Below, piece by piece: positions 7,977 to 18,291 of a stretch of 22,035 bases of DNA. The DNA is from Amanita rubescens (taxonomy: Eukaryota > Basidiomycota > Agaricomycetes > Agaricales > Amanitaceae), in NCBI GenBank assembly GCA_015039365.1, contig WION01000740.1:1-22035 (forward strand). The letters run 5' to 3'. The notes beneath the pieces were generated by a model, which saw nothing but the letters and a program-made list of their open reading frames with translations, ran no database searches and was not told the DNA's origin. Each line of letters opens with the position of its first letter. Position 1 is the first letter of the stretch. Made by a program: the position numbers and the translations under genes.

Positions 7977-9737
7977 ATGGTCAGCAAGCTCTTGCTTGCG
8001 AGCGTACTTTGGATCGTCACGGTAACTGTGCAGGTCGTCGCCTCGTCTGGCACGAGCTTCGCTTTCAATGTTTCTCAGGTAACGCAGTGCGAACCAGTCT
8101 TCATCTCGTTCTCTGGGTTGCTGGAAAACAACAAGATTCCTACAAGAATAACTCTTATTCCTTCCAATGCCCAAGTTCTGTATATCGATTTACCAGCTAG
8201 CGGTTTGCAAAATACCGCGACGGGAGTCAATGTGACATTCTTCCCCCTTCCCGCGAACACGACGTTCCTCGTGTCTCTCGATCGTCGAGGACATGCCGTC
8301 GCTCCCGTCACTAATTTCCTAACCGTCAGACCCTCCAACAACGCAGCCTGCCTGGAGAGCGCCACGCTACCATCTCCTCACATATTCCAGATCTCACAGA
8401 ATTTATCATCATGCCAATCATTTACTGTCACCTACAACAGCTCACTGATCCAAACTACTCCCAAAATACAATTGTATCGACCTGGTTCATCATTTGCTAG
8501 GCTGACGGGAAACCAATCGGCCGCGGGCGAGGCGACCTACGTCCTACCCTCCGTTTCCAAGGAATTTATACTGTCGATAGACGGTGGTGATGCTCTGACT
8601 CAGACCTTGTTAGTACAAAGCGATGGTGCGAATATTTCCCTTGTGCTTCTTATCTCATGCTCAAAATGCTGTATTCGCTGTCACAGCAAATTCGACGGCG
8701 CTTAAATGTAGCCATGGCACCGATCATAACATGGTTTCTACGGCAGTGCAGACTAGCAATTCCTCCGACAGTCTACGGTAAGCGCCAGTTCACTACTCGA
8801 TTACGCTCGTTCTTAAACGCTATCAAGCGTTGGGACTATCGTGGGGGTCTCCATCGGCACCGCGGCCATCGTTTTGTGCGCAATTGCCGTGGTTATTTTT
8901 GTCTACAGGGAACGAAGAAGGAATACAAGGGCGATGCCGAGGTTCTCTCTGATAGACGAGAAGAGAGAGAAACCTTTACCGGCACTACCCACAGAGGATA
9001 CGGAATCTGCTTTTATGGAGATAGCTACGTTCAATCCGCCGTACGTCTACCGGAGCAGTGGATGGTTGAAGGACTATACTCCACCTGGTTCTGCAAACCA
9101 ATTCAACACGAAGAACGCAAGTGCAACATCGAGGAACAGTATCACGGAAGATTCCAGAAGTCAAATCTCACAACGTCGATTTCTTGATTCGCTATTTCCG
9201 ACGACTACGCAGCCTTCATTCCTGGTCCTTACAGATGTTGATGGGAGCTCGAGTGAGGAAGGCGCTCCAAGTTCAAAGAATATTCCCCCGCCCAGCACAA
9301 CGCAATCGCAGACATTAACGCCACCACCATCAGTCTTTTCATTCCGTCGACACTCGCCCTTGGACGTGCCCAAAGACTTGACGCCCGTGCGTCTGTCCTT
9401 CAGCTCATCTTCCGTCGGCGTCAATCCATCGAGCCATGATAGTCGGCTTATGGTGTCGTTGCCGTTTGAAGGGCTCGACGATAGCTCAAGAAAATCCGAT
9501 TCTATAACTGACCATCCGCGGACACGAAAGATCGTCGAAGAAAGACCTTCTTTTGCGACTCGCAAGAAGGTTACCTTTGCCGATGACGTAGGTGATAGTG
9601 ATGAAGAGCAAGAGGAGGAACAGATGGAGTTACCGTCGGGCACCGGTAAGGGAAGAGGCCTCATGGTGCTACCATCAAATGCAAGAGGGCCTGGGGTCCC
9701 ATTCCCATCTTCCATTGCGGAACGGGAGATAGGATAA
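7977..9737 (+). CDS. Secreted-ectodomain, single-pass membrane protein
   Basis: Three exons, 7977-8625, 8687-8777 and 8828-9737, give 549 residues in frame. Residues 1-23 (MVSKLLLASVLWIVTVTVQV...) form a signal peptide. The ectodomain to about residue 245 has many N-glycosylation sequons (NVS, NVT, NTT, NLS, NSS, NQS, NST). It looks like two similar modules, each opening with a hydrophobic-x-Cys strand (VTQCEPVFISF; LSSCQSFTVTY), then a LIP- or LYRPG-type strand, and closing near a Cys. A membrane helix at about 248-270 (TIVGVSIGTAAIVLCAIAVV) is followed by RERRR, so the long Ser/Pro-rich tail of about 280 residues is cytosolic. An acidic run (DSDEEQEEEQ) lies near the end. This layout is common among uncharacterised basidiomycete surface proteins; a cell-wall sensor or adhesion role is possible but unproven. 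Confidence 0.78.
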
Positions 9738-9896
9738 TTAAATGCTGGCATTCACGTTTAGTTTAAGGTACTGGTTAATACCCTTTATCGATAGCATCGA
9801 TTGTACACTCTTTCGACGTCTTTTTTAACTTTTGAAAATATCCTGAAATTGTAGCATTCGTCATTACATCGTTGGTCAAGGGGACGTTATAGTACT

Positions 9897-9998
9897 ACTG
9901 CGGTGCACTGCGGTCATGGGCATTAACGCCGGACGGGGTTGTATCTCCGTACATTCAAGGTAACGATCGAGAATCCATCATGCGCAGTGCATCGCAGT
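9897..9998. repeat. 17-bp inverted repeat around a 68-nt spacer in a convergent 3' region
   Basis: The arm at 9897-9913 (ACTGCGGTGCACTGCGG) pairs with the arm at 9982-9998 (GCGCAGTGCATCGCAGT) at 15 of 17 positions. The spacer is 68 nt. It lies between the stop of the membrane-protein gene (9737, plus) and the stop of the small basic protein gene (10029, minus), so either 3' UTR could contain it. Each arm also holds a short internal direct repeat (ACTGCGG twice; CGCAGT twice). Confidence 0.6.
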
Positions 9999-10028
9999 AA
10001 GTCGTTTTGAGAGTCCGGTTTCCTATTC

Positions 10029-10372
10029 CTAAGAGTCTTCGTCATGAGGCAGCTTTTCCGCTTCCTCTCGGGCTTTCCTTCTTCCTCCCAGTAATAGAGA
10101 AACGTAATCGGCACCACCGAGTACATGTCCTTCCTTTTGCCCCGAGGCAGAGGCAGAGGGCTTGGCTTTAGCGGCTTTTGCTTTTAGATCAGCTCGTCTT
10201 TTGGCGGTTTGAGCTTTTGATTGGGATGGATTAGGTATCGTGGATGGGGCAGTGGATGAAGAAGTGGTCGCTTTCAGCTTTTTTGGCTATTGTCTAGTTC
10301 AAGCTTGGGTTGGATGCTTGGAGGGTTAGAAATGCTTACGACACGTTTGCGAAGTTTTGCGCTTCGCCCCAT
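10029..10372 (-). CDS. Small basic protein, probably nuclear/nucleolar
   Basis: Two exons, 10372-10340 and 10286-10029, give 96 residues. Exon 1 encodes MGRSAKLRKRV, with a clean GTAAGC donor and an acceptor ending CAATAG. The body is rich in Lys, Ala and Ser (AKRRADLKAKAAKAKPSAS). It ends in a more conserved-looking, non-repetitive block, GHVLGGADYVSLLLGGRRKA, followed by an acidic tail (HDEDS). I do not recognise a named family. The basic start, Ala/Lys helix and short length resemble small ribosome-biogenesis or nucleolar proteins. Its start is only 113 nt downstream of the RPS20 stop on the same strand. Most of the coding length is too short to stand out as an ORF; the consistent splice and the in-frame end support it. 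Confidence 0.65.
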
Positions 10373-10485
10373 TGTGCGATGCGGCGGTGCGATACTAAGA
10401 TCACGTTGTAACGCATTCTATATATATTCTCCGCGCCTTAGTACATCGATTGCTAGCAGATTCTACATTCACAGCTACTACAAAT

Positions 10486-11013
10486 TTAAGCAGAAATCGT
10501 GACCTCAACCTCAACACCAGGCTCCAAGCTGATGCTGGTCTATTGGAAAAAAATCAGCAAGAAACATATGGTCTATAAAACTACAACGAACGATTTGTTT
10601 AACGACTTCACTGGAGGCGTTCAAGTCAATGAGGCGTTTGTGGACTTTGAGTTCGTAACGGTCCCATGTTTTGGATCCCTCACCGCAAGGCTATGGGGAG
10701 ATATATCAATCAATGGATTCTGCGGTGATATTGTCAAGTAAGACTCACAGTCTTACGGGTGGTGATCTTCAAAACCTTTGTGGGGAGACGGACAGGACCC
10801 TTGACACGGAGCTGCTTGTCCTTGGCGCGGTTGATCAAATCGCTGGAGACTATAATGCGATTAACGATAGTGATAGATGTTAGAGACGAACGTACACTTT
10901 TCCAAGTTCTTGACATTGCTGCTGGTCAAGGTGATCCTGATTTTGTGGACTTTGGCAGCTGGGACAGCACCCGCGGCGTCATACTCTTTTTCTCCTTTGG
11001 CGACGTAACTCAT
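10486..11013 (-). CDS. RPS20: 40S ribosomal protein S20 (uS10)
   Basis: Four exons, 11013-10896, 10849-10749, 10690-10592 and 10539-10486, give 123 residues in frame. The start [17 protein letters not shown] leads into the uS10 core: [71 protein letters not shown], then [20 protein letters not shown]. This protein sits in the head of the small ribosomal subunit. Length matches the eukaryotic family (about 119-123). The donor of the third intron is GTTCGT, weaker than the others, but the spliced protein is exact to the family. Start-to-start distance to the divergent nuclear-basket gene is 255 bp. Confidence 0.96.
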
Positions 11014-11155
11014 TTCAATTCACTATGAGTCAGAAGGTGACTTTGGGCAAAAAAAATCAGCGATTCCATGACTTGTAGCGAGCAGAACATAACCATACCC
11101 AAAGTTCGTAGTTGTGTTGATTCCAAGACTGCCTCACCCAGATTAAGGTTTTGAA

Positions 11156-11206
11156 GCGCGGGAAATATTTACGTAATAGCACGTGCACAAGACTCGTTTT
11201 GGCGCG
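11156..11206. promoter_or_regulatory. Element cluster in the RPS20 / nuclear-basket divergent promoter
   Basis: Within 51 bp lie GCGCGGGAAA (11156-11165; its reverse complement is the E2F-type TTTCCCGCGC), TTACGTAA (11169-11176, a bZIP-type palindrome), CACGTG (11180-11185, E-box) and TTTTGGCGCG (11197-11206, again E2F-like). They are closer to the start of the TPR/Mlp1 gene (63-113 nt upstream) than to RPS20. Function is inferred from motif resemblance. Confidence 0.45.
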
Positions 11207-11268
11207 TATTTGACTTGATTGAGCTCGCTGGCCCACTCAACGAGCTCGGGCATTCTTCAACCCAAGCC

Positions 11269-14200
11269 ATGATGAAAACACGTCGGAGAAGCAAGGCAGT
11301 TGCGGCTGTGACTGCAGGGGCTTCTCACAGTGCGGAAACTACACAGGCTGAAGAGACTCACTCTTTGACTATTGTCTTTCCTGAGGGTCTCGATGTCGAC
11401 GCCCTGTCCTCTCTCATGCCCGACGCAGACCTCGCTGCGCCCAACTCTGAGGCCATTATATCTGTTTATCGCCTATTGCTTCAGCAGGTCGCGGATTTGA
11501 ACGTTACGCAGAGGGAATTAGATGAGTCGCGTGCCGAGGCGGAAAAGAAGGAGGTAGAGCTTGACCAAGCTCTGCAGGACCGCGAATCTTTGTCCAAGGA
11601 TTTTGAGCAGTCCTTGGAATCTTCGCATGTAGATCTCGAAAAGTATAAACGTGAAAGGGATCAGTTGGGTACGCATGAGTACTTTTTATATGAATGTCGC
11701 GTTGCTCATTTTTTTTGGTATGAAGCTGGTTCACAATCTGCTTTAAAATCTCGGATAGCAGAACTCGAGAATGCGCAAACATCTTCAACTACCGACGTTG
11801 ATAGGTTCCGAGCGCGTGTCGACGACGTGGAACGTGAAAAACGCGACCTGGTTGGGGTCATCAGTCGCCTGAAACAGGAAAATGAATCACGAGACGGTAT
11901 GGACGATGTCATTTGTTCAAGTCTGGTCCTAACCTAACTCTAGAGGAAATTCAAACATTGCGCTCCAATCTGAAAGAAGCGAGGCAAGACTACCAGTCTC
12001 TCGAATCCCAAGTTCGCGAACTGCGCTCGGCAGAGACGTCAACGAAGGTAACGAGACTAGTTCATACGTAAAAGCGCTGTACTAAACGACTTGATTAGTT
12101 CAAGCTTGAAACGCTCACCCAACACTTGCAGTTGGCACAGACAGAGGCCGAGCGTACCTCCACCGAGCTTACTTCCAAGACCGAAGAGTTTGTCAAGTAC
12201 CGCCGTACCAAGAACGGCGAACTCTCCAATCTGCAAGCTTCGTATGACTCACTTAAACAAAGTCACGAGTCTGCACAAGCGTCGTTCAAAGCACTCCAGT
12301 CTTCGCATACCACTCAGTCCCACCAGTTAACGCAAGCTCTTGCGAAGGTACAGGATCTTACTAGTCAGTTGGCCGAGCAAGAAGCGACATATGCCAGCGA
12401 GGCGAACGGATTGAGGCGCCTCGTTAATATGATGGAGGAGCGGGAACAGCAAGCGAAGGAAATCGTCGAGGGCATCGAAAAAGAGTGGGCAGGTGTCGGC
12501 GAAAAGGCAGAGAAGCGTGAAGCTGCTCTGAAGAATGAGGTGGAAAGGGAACGAAGAGCTCGCGAGGAAGCTGAGAAGAGGGCTTATCAACTGGAGACGG
12601 TTTTGGACCGTATGGGGCGCGGAGAACTCCCTCCGCCGCCCGGTAGAGGTACCCCTTCGACACCCGTCAGGACGCCACGTACATCGGTCGGTGTGGCAGA
12701 TATGGTGGCGAATCTCAGCCCTACTGTGGCCATGGCTAGCAGGACACAGAAAAGCGGCAAGACGTTTACGGAAGTATATGCGGATTATGTTCGGTTGCAA
12801 GACGACTTCGCGCAGAAATGTGCAGAGTACGATCACATGGATCGCACATTGACAGCTGTTCTTGCTCAGATTGAAGAAAGGGTAAGTTATATTTGTAGCG
12901 TGTAGTGTCAGCATTCTAAAGCGATTTTCAGGCGCCCATTCTTTCGCAACAACGCGCGGAATACGAGAGACTTCAGTCTGAAACTTCGGAACTTGCTATT
13001 CAACTTGCGCAAGCGATTGCTGAGCGCGAAGTGCAAGGAAATCTTGCCCAAGACAACACACAGAAGCTGAACCAGTCTCTTCGCGAGAATGGACTGTTGC
13101 AAAAACAATTGGGTGATCTCGGTCGTCAAGTCCAATCACTACTTCGTGAAATTGCCCGACGCGATGACCCTACTTTGCTTGACACTGCAGAAGACGTAGT
13201 TCAGCACGCAGCGGCAGAGGATACCGACACTCTCATCACTAACAATCTCGTCCTCTTCAAATCCATTAGCGGGCTGCAGGAGCAGAATCAGAAGCTTCTC
13301 CGGATCGTGAGAGAACTTTCGAGCAAGATGGAGTCGGAAGAGAAGGAGTACAGGGATGCGATGGAGAGAGAGCAAAGTGAGGCGATTAGGGAGGCTCATG
13401 AAGCTATGCAAGAGTTGGCGGCGCAGCTTGAGAGGCAAAAGAAGAATAGCGAAAACATCATCCAGTCATATGTGAAGGAACGGGACGCGCTCAAGGCTAT
13501 GCTTGCCAGGGCGGAGAAGGCGACAAGTAACACGGTGGCCGGTGTCAATGGCGGTTCTGCTGCCGTTGCTATTGAGGGGCAAAGCGACTTGGTGAAGGAG
13601 CTGGCTGAGGTCCAAAGTCAGTTCGACGTATACAGGACGGAGATGGGCGTCGACTCAGTTCGCCTAAGGGAGGATCTCGCCGCGTCGCAGCGGGAAGGAG
13701 CACATCTTGGAGCTGCCCTCGCCAAGGCCAATGCAAAGATTGAATATTTAACTGGTACGTGTCTACTGAGCACCTATCTACCGAGTCTAATTACTGGAAA
13801 ACCAGATCGTCATCGTATGCACCAAGAGGAATTCGCGCTTCATGCCAGGCAAGTAGATGACTTGACAAAGCGCAACCAGAAGCTTTTCGACCAGTGGACG
13901 AGGATCGACATAGAGTGCAGCAGAGCAACTGAAGAGTTGCAGATTGCGACTGGTCGAATTGAGCAGTTGCGCAATGAATGCGCTAACTTGCGAGCGGAGA
14001 AGAAGATTTGGGAGGTACGGTACTCTAATTGCCTCGCCCGATTTTGTGTATCGACTCTTGGTTCAGGGTGTACAAAGCCGGTTGGTCGAGGAGAACAAGA
14101 CTCTTGCATTGGAGCGGGCACATTTATCCGATCTCATGTCCAACGTACAGAAGATGCACAACGACCTAGAACGTGCAGGAGAAAATGATCGCCGACGCTT

Positions 14201-17200
14201 GGAAAGCCAGTTGCAGACACTTGAAAGCCAGACGTTAGTGTGCAGAGTTCGTAGATCGCTTCCACGAACTGACAATATTAATTAGGCAAGATTTACGCGC
14301 TCAGCTCGTTCAAGAGAGGGATACAATCCGGCATATCAACCTCCAAAAGGAAATCGAGCTCAAGGAACTGCAGAGCCGCCTTGACAGGAATGTACGTTAT
14401 CCCGGGTCTCTCGTGAGAGAATATACTTATGTTTAACAATGCAGATGCAAGACCTGTCGAGGACGCGGGAAAGCCTCGTTGGCGCTGAGACGAGCAAGAA
14501 ACATCTGGAGGAGCGCGTTGCAGACCTCAACAGACAGATTCAAGGCAGTGAAGAGAAACTTTCTGTTTACGAGCGCAGACCTGCGGCCTGACCGCGGAAT
14601 CTCCTAACAACCTTGGTCAAGATACGAGTCGCGAGCAGCAACTGGAGTCGGAGGTCGCAGAACTACGGTAAGATCGGACTTCTGTAGCCTAAACCGCAGC
14701 TTCATCTAGATGAACATATAGGTCTGCCCTTAAGGTCGCAGAATTCGACCTTGCCACTTCCCGAGGTCACGTCGAGCAGTTCAAAGAGATCAGCCAAGCG
14801 AGCGAGGTGGCCTTGGATAACCTCAATTCAACTTATGAGGACTACAAGATGTCGACAGAGGCTGTGATTGCCCGACATGAGGCCGAATACGCGGCTGTGC
14901 AAGAGCGCTTACAATTAGCACAAGAGGAGCTGACGCAACTGAAAGGCAGGCAGGATGAACTCCAGAAGGCCCTCGACGCTGAGCGCGCTGCTTGGGTTAG
15001 CGATAAGAAGACGCTGGAGGACACCATTGTTGATTTGAGCACTTCCGAGAGAAACGCAGAAACGGACCGTTCTTCTCGCGAGGACGACATCCGTCAATTA
15101 GAAGAGCGTGCCAAGGTTAGTATACACCGTTGAGCCTATACTTTTGTTATCTAACGATGTTCGCAGGCTGCAGAGGAGCGCTATTCCAACGAAGTCGTTT
15201 CGCATGCCAACTCTATCAAGTCTATCGAGAAGCTGAAACGCGATCTAACCGGTGCTCAAAGTTCTGCACGGGACAGTCTCACTGTCGCTGAAACGGCTAA
15301 GGCCAAGCTTACGACATCTGAAAACAGCTGGAGGCAACAGAGGGAAGCTCTTGACAAAGAGATTGCAGATCTCAATGCAAGGTGAGAATGCTACATCATG
15401 CAATGGTCCGTTTTGCTAATCCAGAATAGGTGCAAGGATGTTTCGGAACAGAACAAGCTTCTCCATCAGCACCTCGAGTCCGTCAGCTCACAAGCCGCGC
15501 GCATCAGGCAGGCGGCTGATTCATCAGCTACTACACAGGCGGAAGGTGATGCTCCCGCTGATTCGGACACGAAACTCGTCGAACTCCGTCAAGTTGTGCA
15601 GTATCTGAGGAAGGAGAAGGAGATCGTCGACTTGCAATTGGAACTCGGCAAGCAAGAGAACGCTCGGTTGAAGGGTCAGGTCGATCATCTCTCTCATGCG
15701 TTAGATGAGGCAAGAACGACGTTATCAGAGGTATGGCTGTTTTTTTTTTGTAACCACATCGCGTCGATGCTCATGTGAATCTCAGGAACGCGAGCGTGCC
15801 GTCGAGACCGCAGCGTCTGCTTCGCAACACGCGGAACTTGTCGAACGAATCAATCAGCTCAATATTCTCCGAGAGAGCAATGCCACCCTGCGCGCTGACT
15901 GCGAGAAACACGCTAAGCGTACAAGGGAGCTGGAAGCTAAGTTGAAGCGAGTATCGGCGGAGCTTGAGCCTGTGAAGGAGAAATCCCGTACTTCGCAAGC
16001 TGAGCTGGACGCTTCAAAAGCACATGTAGTTCGTCTGGAGGAGGAGAACCGGAGATGGCAGGAACGTAATGCGCAGCTTCTCAGCAAGGTAACTTTTTTT
16101 CTGTTACGTCATTTGTCCATTTGACCAACGACACGTTAATAGTATGATCGTGTTGATCCAGCAGAGCTGGAAGCCTTGAAGCAAGAGATCGAGTCTTTGA
16201 AGACTCAGAAGGCTGAAGTAGAGCAACAGAAATCGGAGCTCGAAAATTCTCGTAAAGACGTCCAGAAACGAGTGCGTATCATTAAACAAGCTCAGAGAAT
16301 CACCCTCACGCTCTTTAGGTCGAAAACTTAGAAAGTGCTCTCCGCGCAAGCAAGGAAAATCACAGTAGATTCGATCAACATATACGAGGGCAACTAGGCG
16401 AGCTCAACAATGACAAGAGCAGGCTTTCCGAAGAAAAGCGGTCTCTAGAGGCTAAAGTGGCGACATTGGAGCAACGGCTCTCTGAAGAGAAGCGGGGTCT
16501 AGAAGACAAAGTGGCAACACTGGAACGACGTCTTTCTGAAGAGAAGCAGTCTCTAGAATATAAAGTGGCGACACTGGAGAAACAGCTCACTGAGGCACAA
16601 AGCAAAGTGACGGAAGCTGGCACCGCTCAGCCGGCCTCTGATCAAAGTGATATAATCGTATGTGTTCATTTGCGAACGACGTCGCATTTCATTGATGTAT
16701 CATAAAGGCCGCTCTTGAGGCAGAACGTGATCAATTATTCGCAGAGAAGGCGGCGTTGGAAGAGAGCATTGGAGCTATGGAGGCCGCTCCTGAAACATAT
16801 GCACCGGGTGTTGAAGAAGTCAAACATTCATGGGAGGCGGAGAAGGCGGAACTAATCAAGGCTAGGGACGAAGCTCTAGCCAATCTCAAGGTCAGTATTC
16901 CAGTCATTCCTCAAGGGCGCCGCTTAATTTTCGCATAGGCTGCAACGGACGAGGCACAGAAGGCGTCAGAAGAAGGGGTGGGTTTGCGACGTCAGATTGT
17001 AAGGATTCCAGCCAACACTCAGGAGAACGGCGTAGACTAACCTGTCATACAGAACCAATTCCAGAAAAGAGTCCTTGACTTGATGAAACTCAAATCGACA
17101 GGTGATGCTGAGCGTGACTCGGCCATCGCTCTGGCAGTAGAGAAGGCTAAGGCCGAATTCGAAAAGGCAGGCGCCGCCAGTAGCTCTGAAGAGTTTAAAC

Positions 17201-18003
17201 GTCACGAGGAGGAACTGCGCGCCCTTGAAGATAATCTCAAGGCACAATATGAGGAAGAGATGCGCACAGCTGTTGAAAACGCTCGCAAAGAGCAGGCCAC
17301 AGCCGCTGCAGACCCAGCTGCTGTCGACGCTGCTATCGCGGAACATAAGACTGCTTTGGAGGCTAAACATATGGCAGATATTGAAGCTGCCGTGGAGAGA
17401 GGCAGGATAGAACAGGCAACAAAGACCAAGTTGAAGGACGCTCAATTGGCCAAAACGCAAAAGAAGGTCAAAGAGCTGGAAGCGCAAGCGCTGAGGTGGA
17501 AGGAAGCGGGTTATATACCAGCAGAGGAACAAGCCCCTAAGATACCTGCAGCTCCAAGCCCCGCCCCTTCAGCGACATCGGCAGCTGCCTCAGGAAGCAC
17601 CTCAACGGCGCCGCATACTGGGAGCACCAGCGCTCCCCCTGTCCCCGCAACGGCGGTGCGGAAGCTAGGGCAAGCAACCACAGTCGCTGGTGGTGCAGGC
17701 AGAGGCGCGCCCACCGTTCGTCAACAACGGGGCAGCTCACTACCTAGTCGTGGAGGAGCAGCTCGGCCCGCAGGCACACTCTCGATTGCAGGCGCCAGCT
17801 CCAGCACAGGCGCGACCGCAACAGCCAACCAGGCAGGGGGACTGAACATCATGGGGGCCAGTAAACGACCGCGTGAGGAACAAAGTGGATTGGGAGACGA
17901 TTCTCTCGCCAAACGCCTCAAACCCGCTGAGGTACCTTCGAAACCGGCCGCGATGCTCAGACGGCAGCTACCACAGCAACAAGCGCAACCTCCTGCTTCG
18001 TAG
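11269..18003 (+). CDS. MLP1: Nuclear pore basket coiled-coil protein (TPR/Mlp1 family)
   Basis: Nineteen exons give about 1928 residues, close to yeast Mlp1: 11269-11668, 11726-11896, 11944-12047, 12099-12881, 12932-13754, 13806-14014, 14067-14233, 14286-14391, 14445-14564, 14639-14667, 14722-15115, 15167-15381, 15430-15730, 15786-16088, 16143-16271, 16319-16657, 16708-16890, 16939-16998, 17053-18003. Nearly all of it to residue about 1720 is heptad-rich coiled coil. Family landmarks are TFTEVYADYVRLQDDFAQKC near residue 450, LFKSISGLQEQNQKLLRIVR near 600, and the TPR/MLP1 domain near 985-1120 (HVEQFKEISQASEVALDNL). The C-terminal 200 residues are low-complexity Ala/Ser/Pro/Gly with a basic signal (KRPREE...AKRLKPAE) typical of nuclear import. 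The protein forms basket filaments used in mRNA quality control and chromatin tethering. The intron at 14565-14638 is the least certain. The start is the first ATG in frame (Met-Met-Lys-Thr-Arg). Confidence 0.93.
16424..16585 (+). repeat. Three tandem 54-bp (18-residue) coding repeats
   Basis: Units at 16424-16477, 16478-16531 and 16532-16585 encode LSEEKRSLEAKVATLEQR, LSEEKRGLEDKVATLERR and LSEEKQSLEYKVATLEKQ, inside exon 16 of the TPR/Mlp1 gene. The DNA is as similar as the protein, so the duplication is recent compared with the rest of the coil. Eighteen residues equal one heptad plus one hendecad, so the repeats add coiled coil without breaking it. Confidence 0.85.
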
Positions 18004-18291
18004 TTTTATGGATTGTTTGAACCATTGTCATTTGTAACATTATGCCATATCCTTGTGATTTTGTACAAAAGTATTCTATTAATTTGCCCCTACCTACTCG
18101 CATTTCGTCTGATTGTACTCCTTCTGAACCTCCTTTCTGCTCACGACCGATTTGGCTCCTCAATGCATTGATGGTCGCCCTAGCGATAAATGAGTCCAGG
18201 ATGTCCCAGTTCACACTGCTAACGGCCGGGTGCTCGAACATGCTATCATTGAGCCAACTGTCGCCATGGATCGCGAAAACGTGCGCGTGAT

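Noticed and set aside
9161..9751. 196-codon minus-strand open frame
   Set aside because: Antisense to the Ser/Pro-rich tail of the membrane protein; its own sequence is low-complexity Ser/Val/Gly with no domain.
12327..12914. 195-codon minus-strand open frame
   Set aside because: Lies opposite a conserved exon of the TPR/Mlp1 gene and has composition expected from the complement of Glu/Lys-rich coil.
14578..14580. In-frame TGA in the TPR/Mlp1 gene, suggesting a frameshift or pseudogene
   Set aside because: An ordinary intron of about 74 nt with a CTAAC branch site removes it, and more than 1000 residues of coherent coiled coil follow.
16966..17532. 188-codon minus-strand open frame rich in hydrophobic residues
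   Set aside because: Complement of the Ala/Glu/Lys-rich last exon; the hydrophobicity is the mirror of charged codons.
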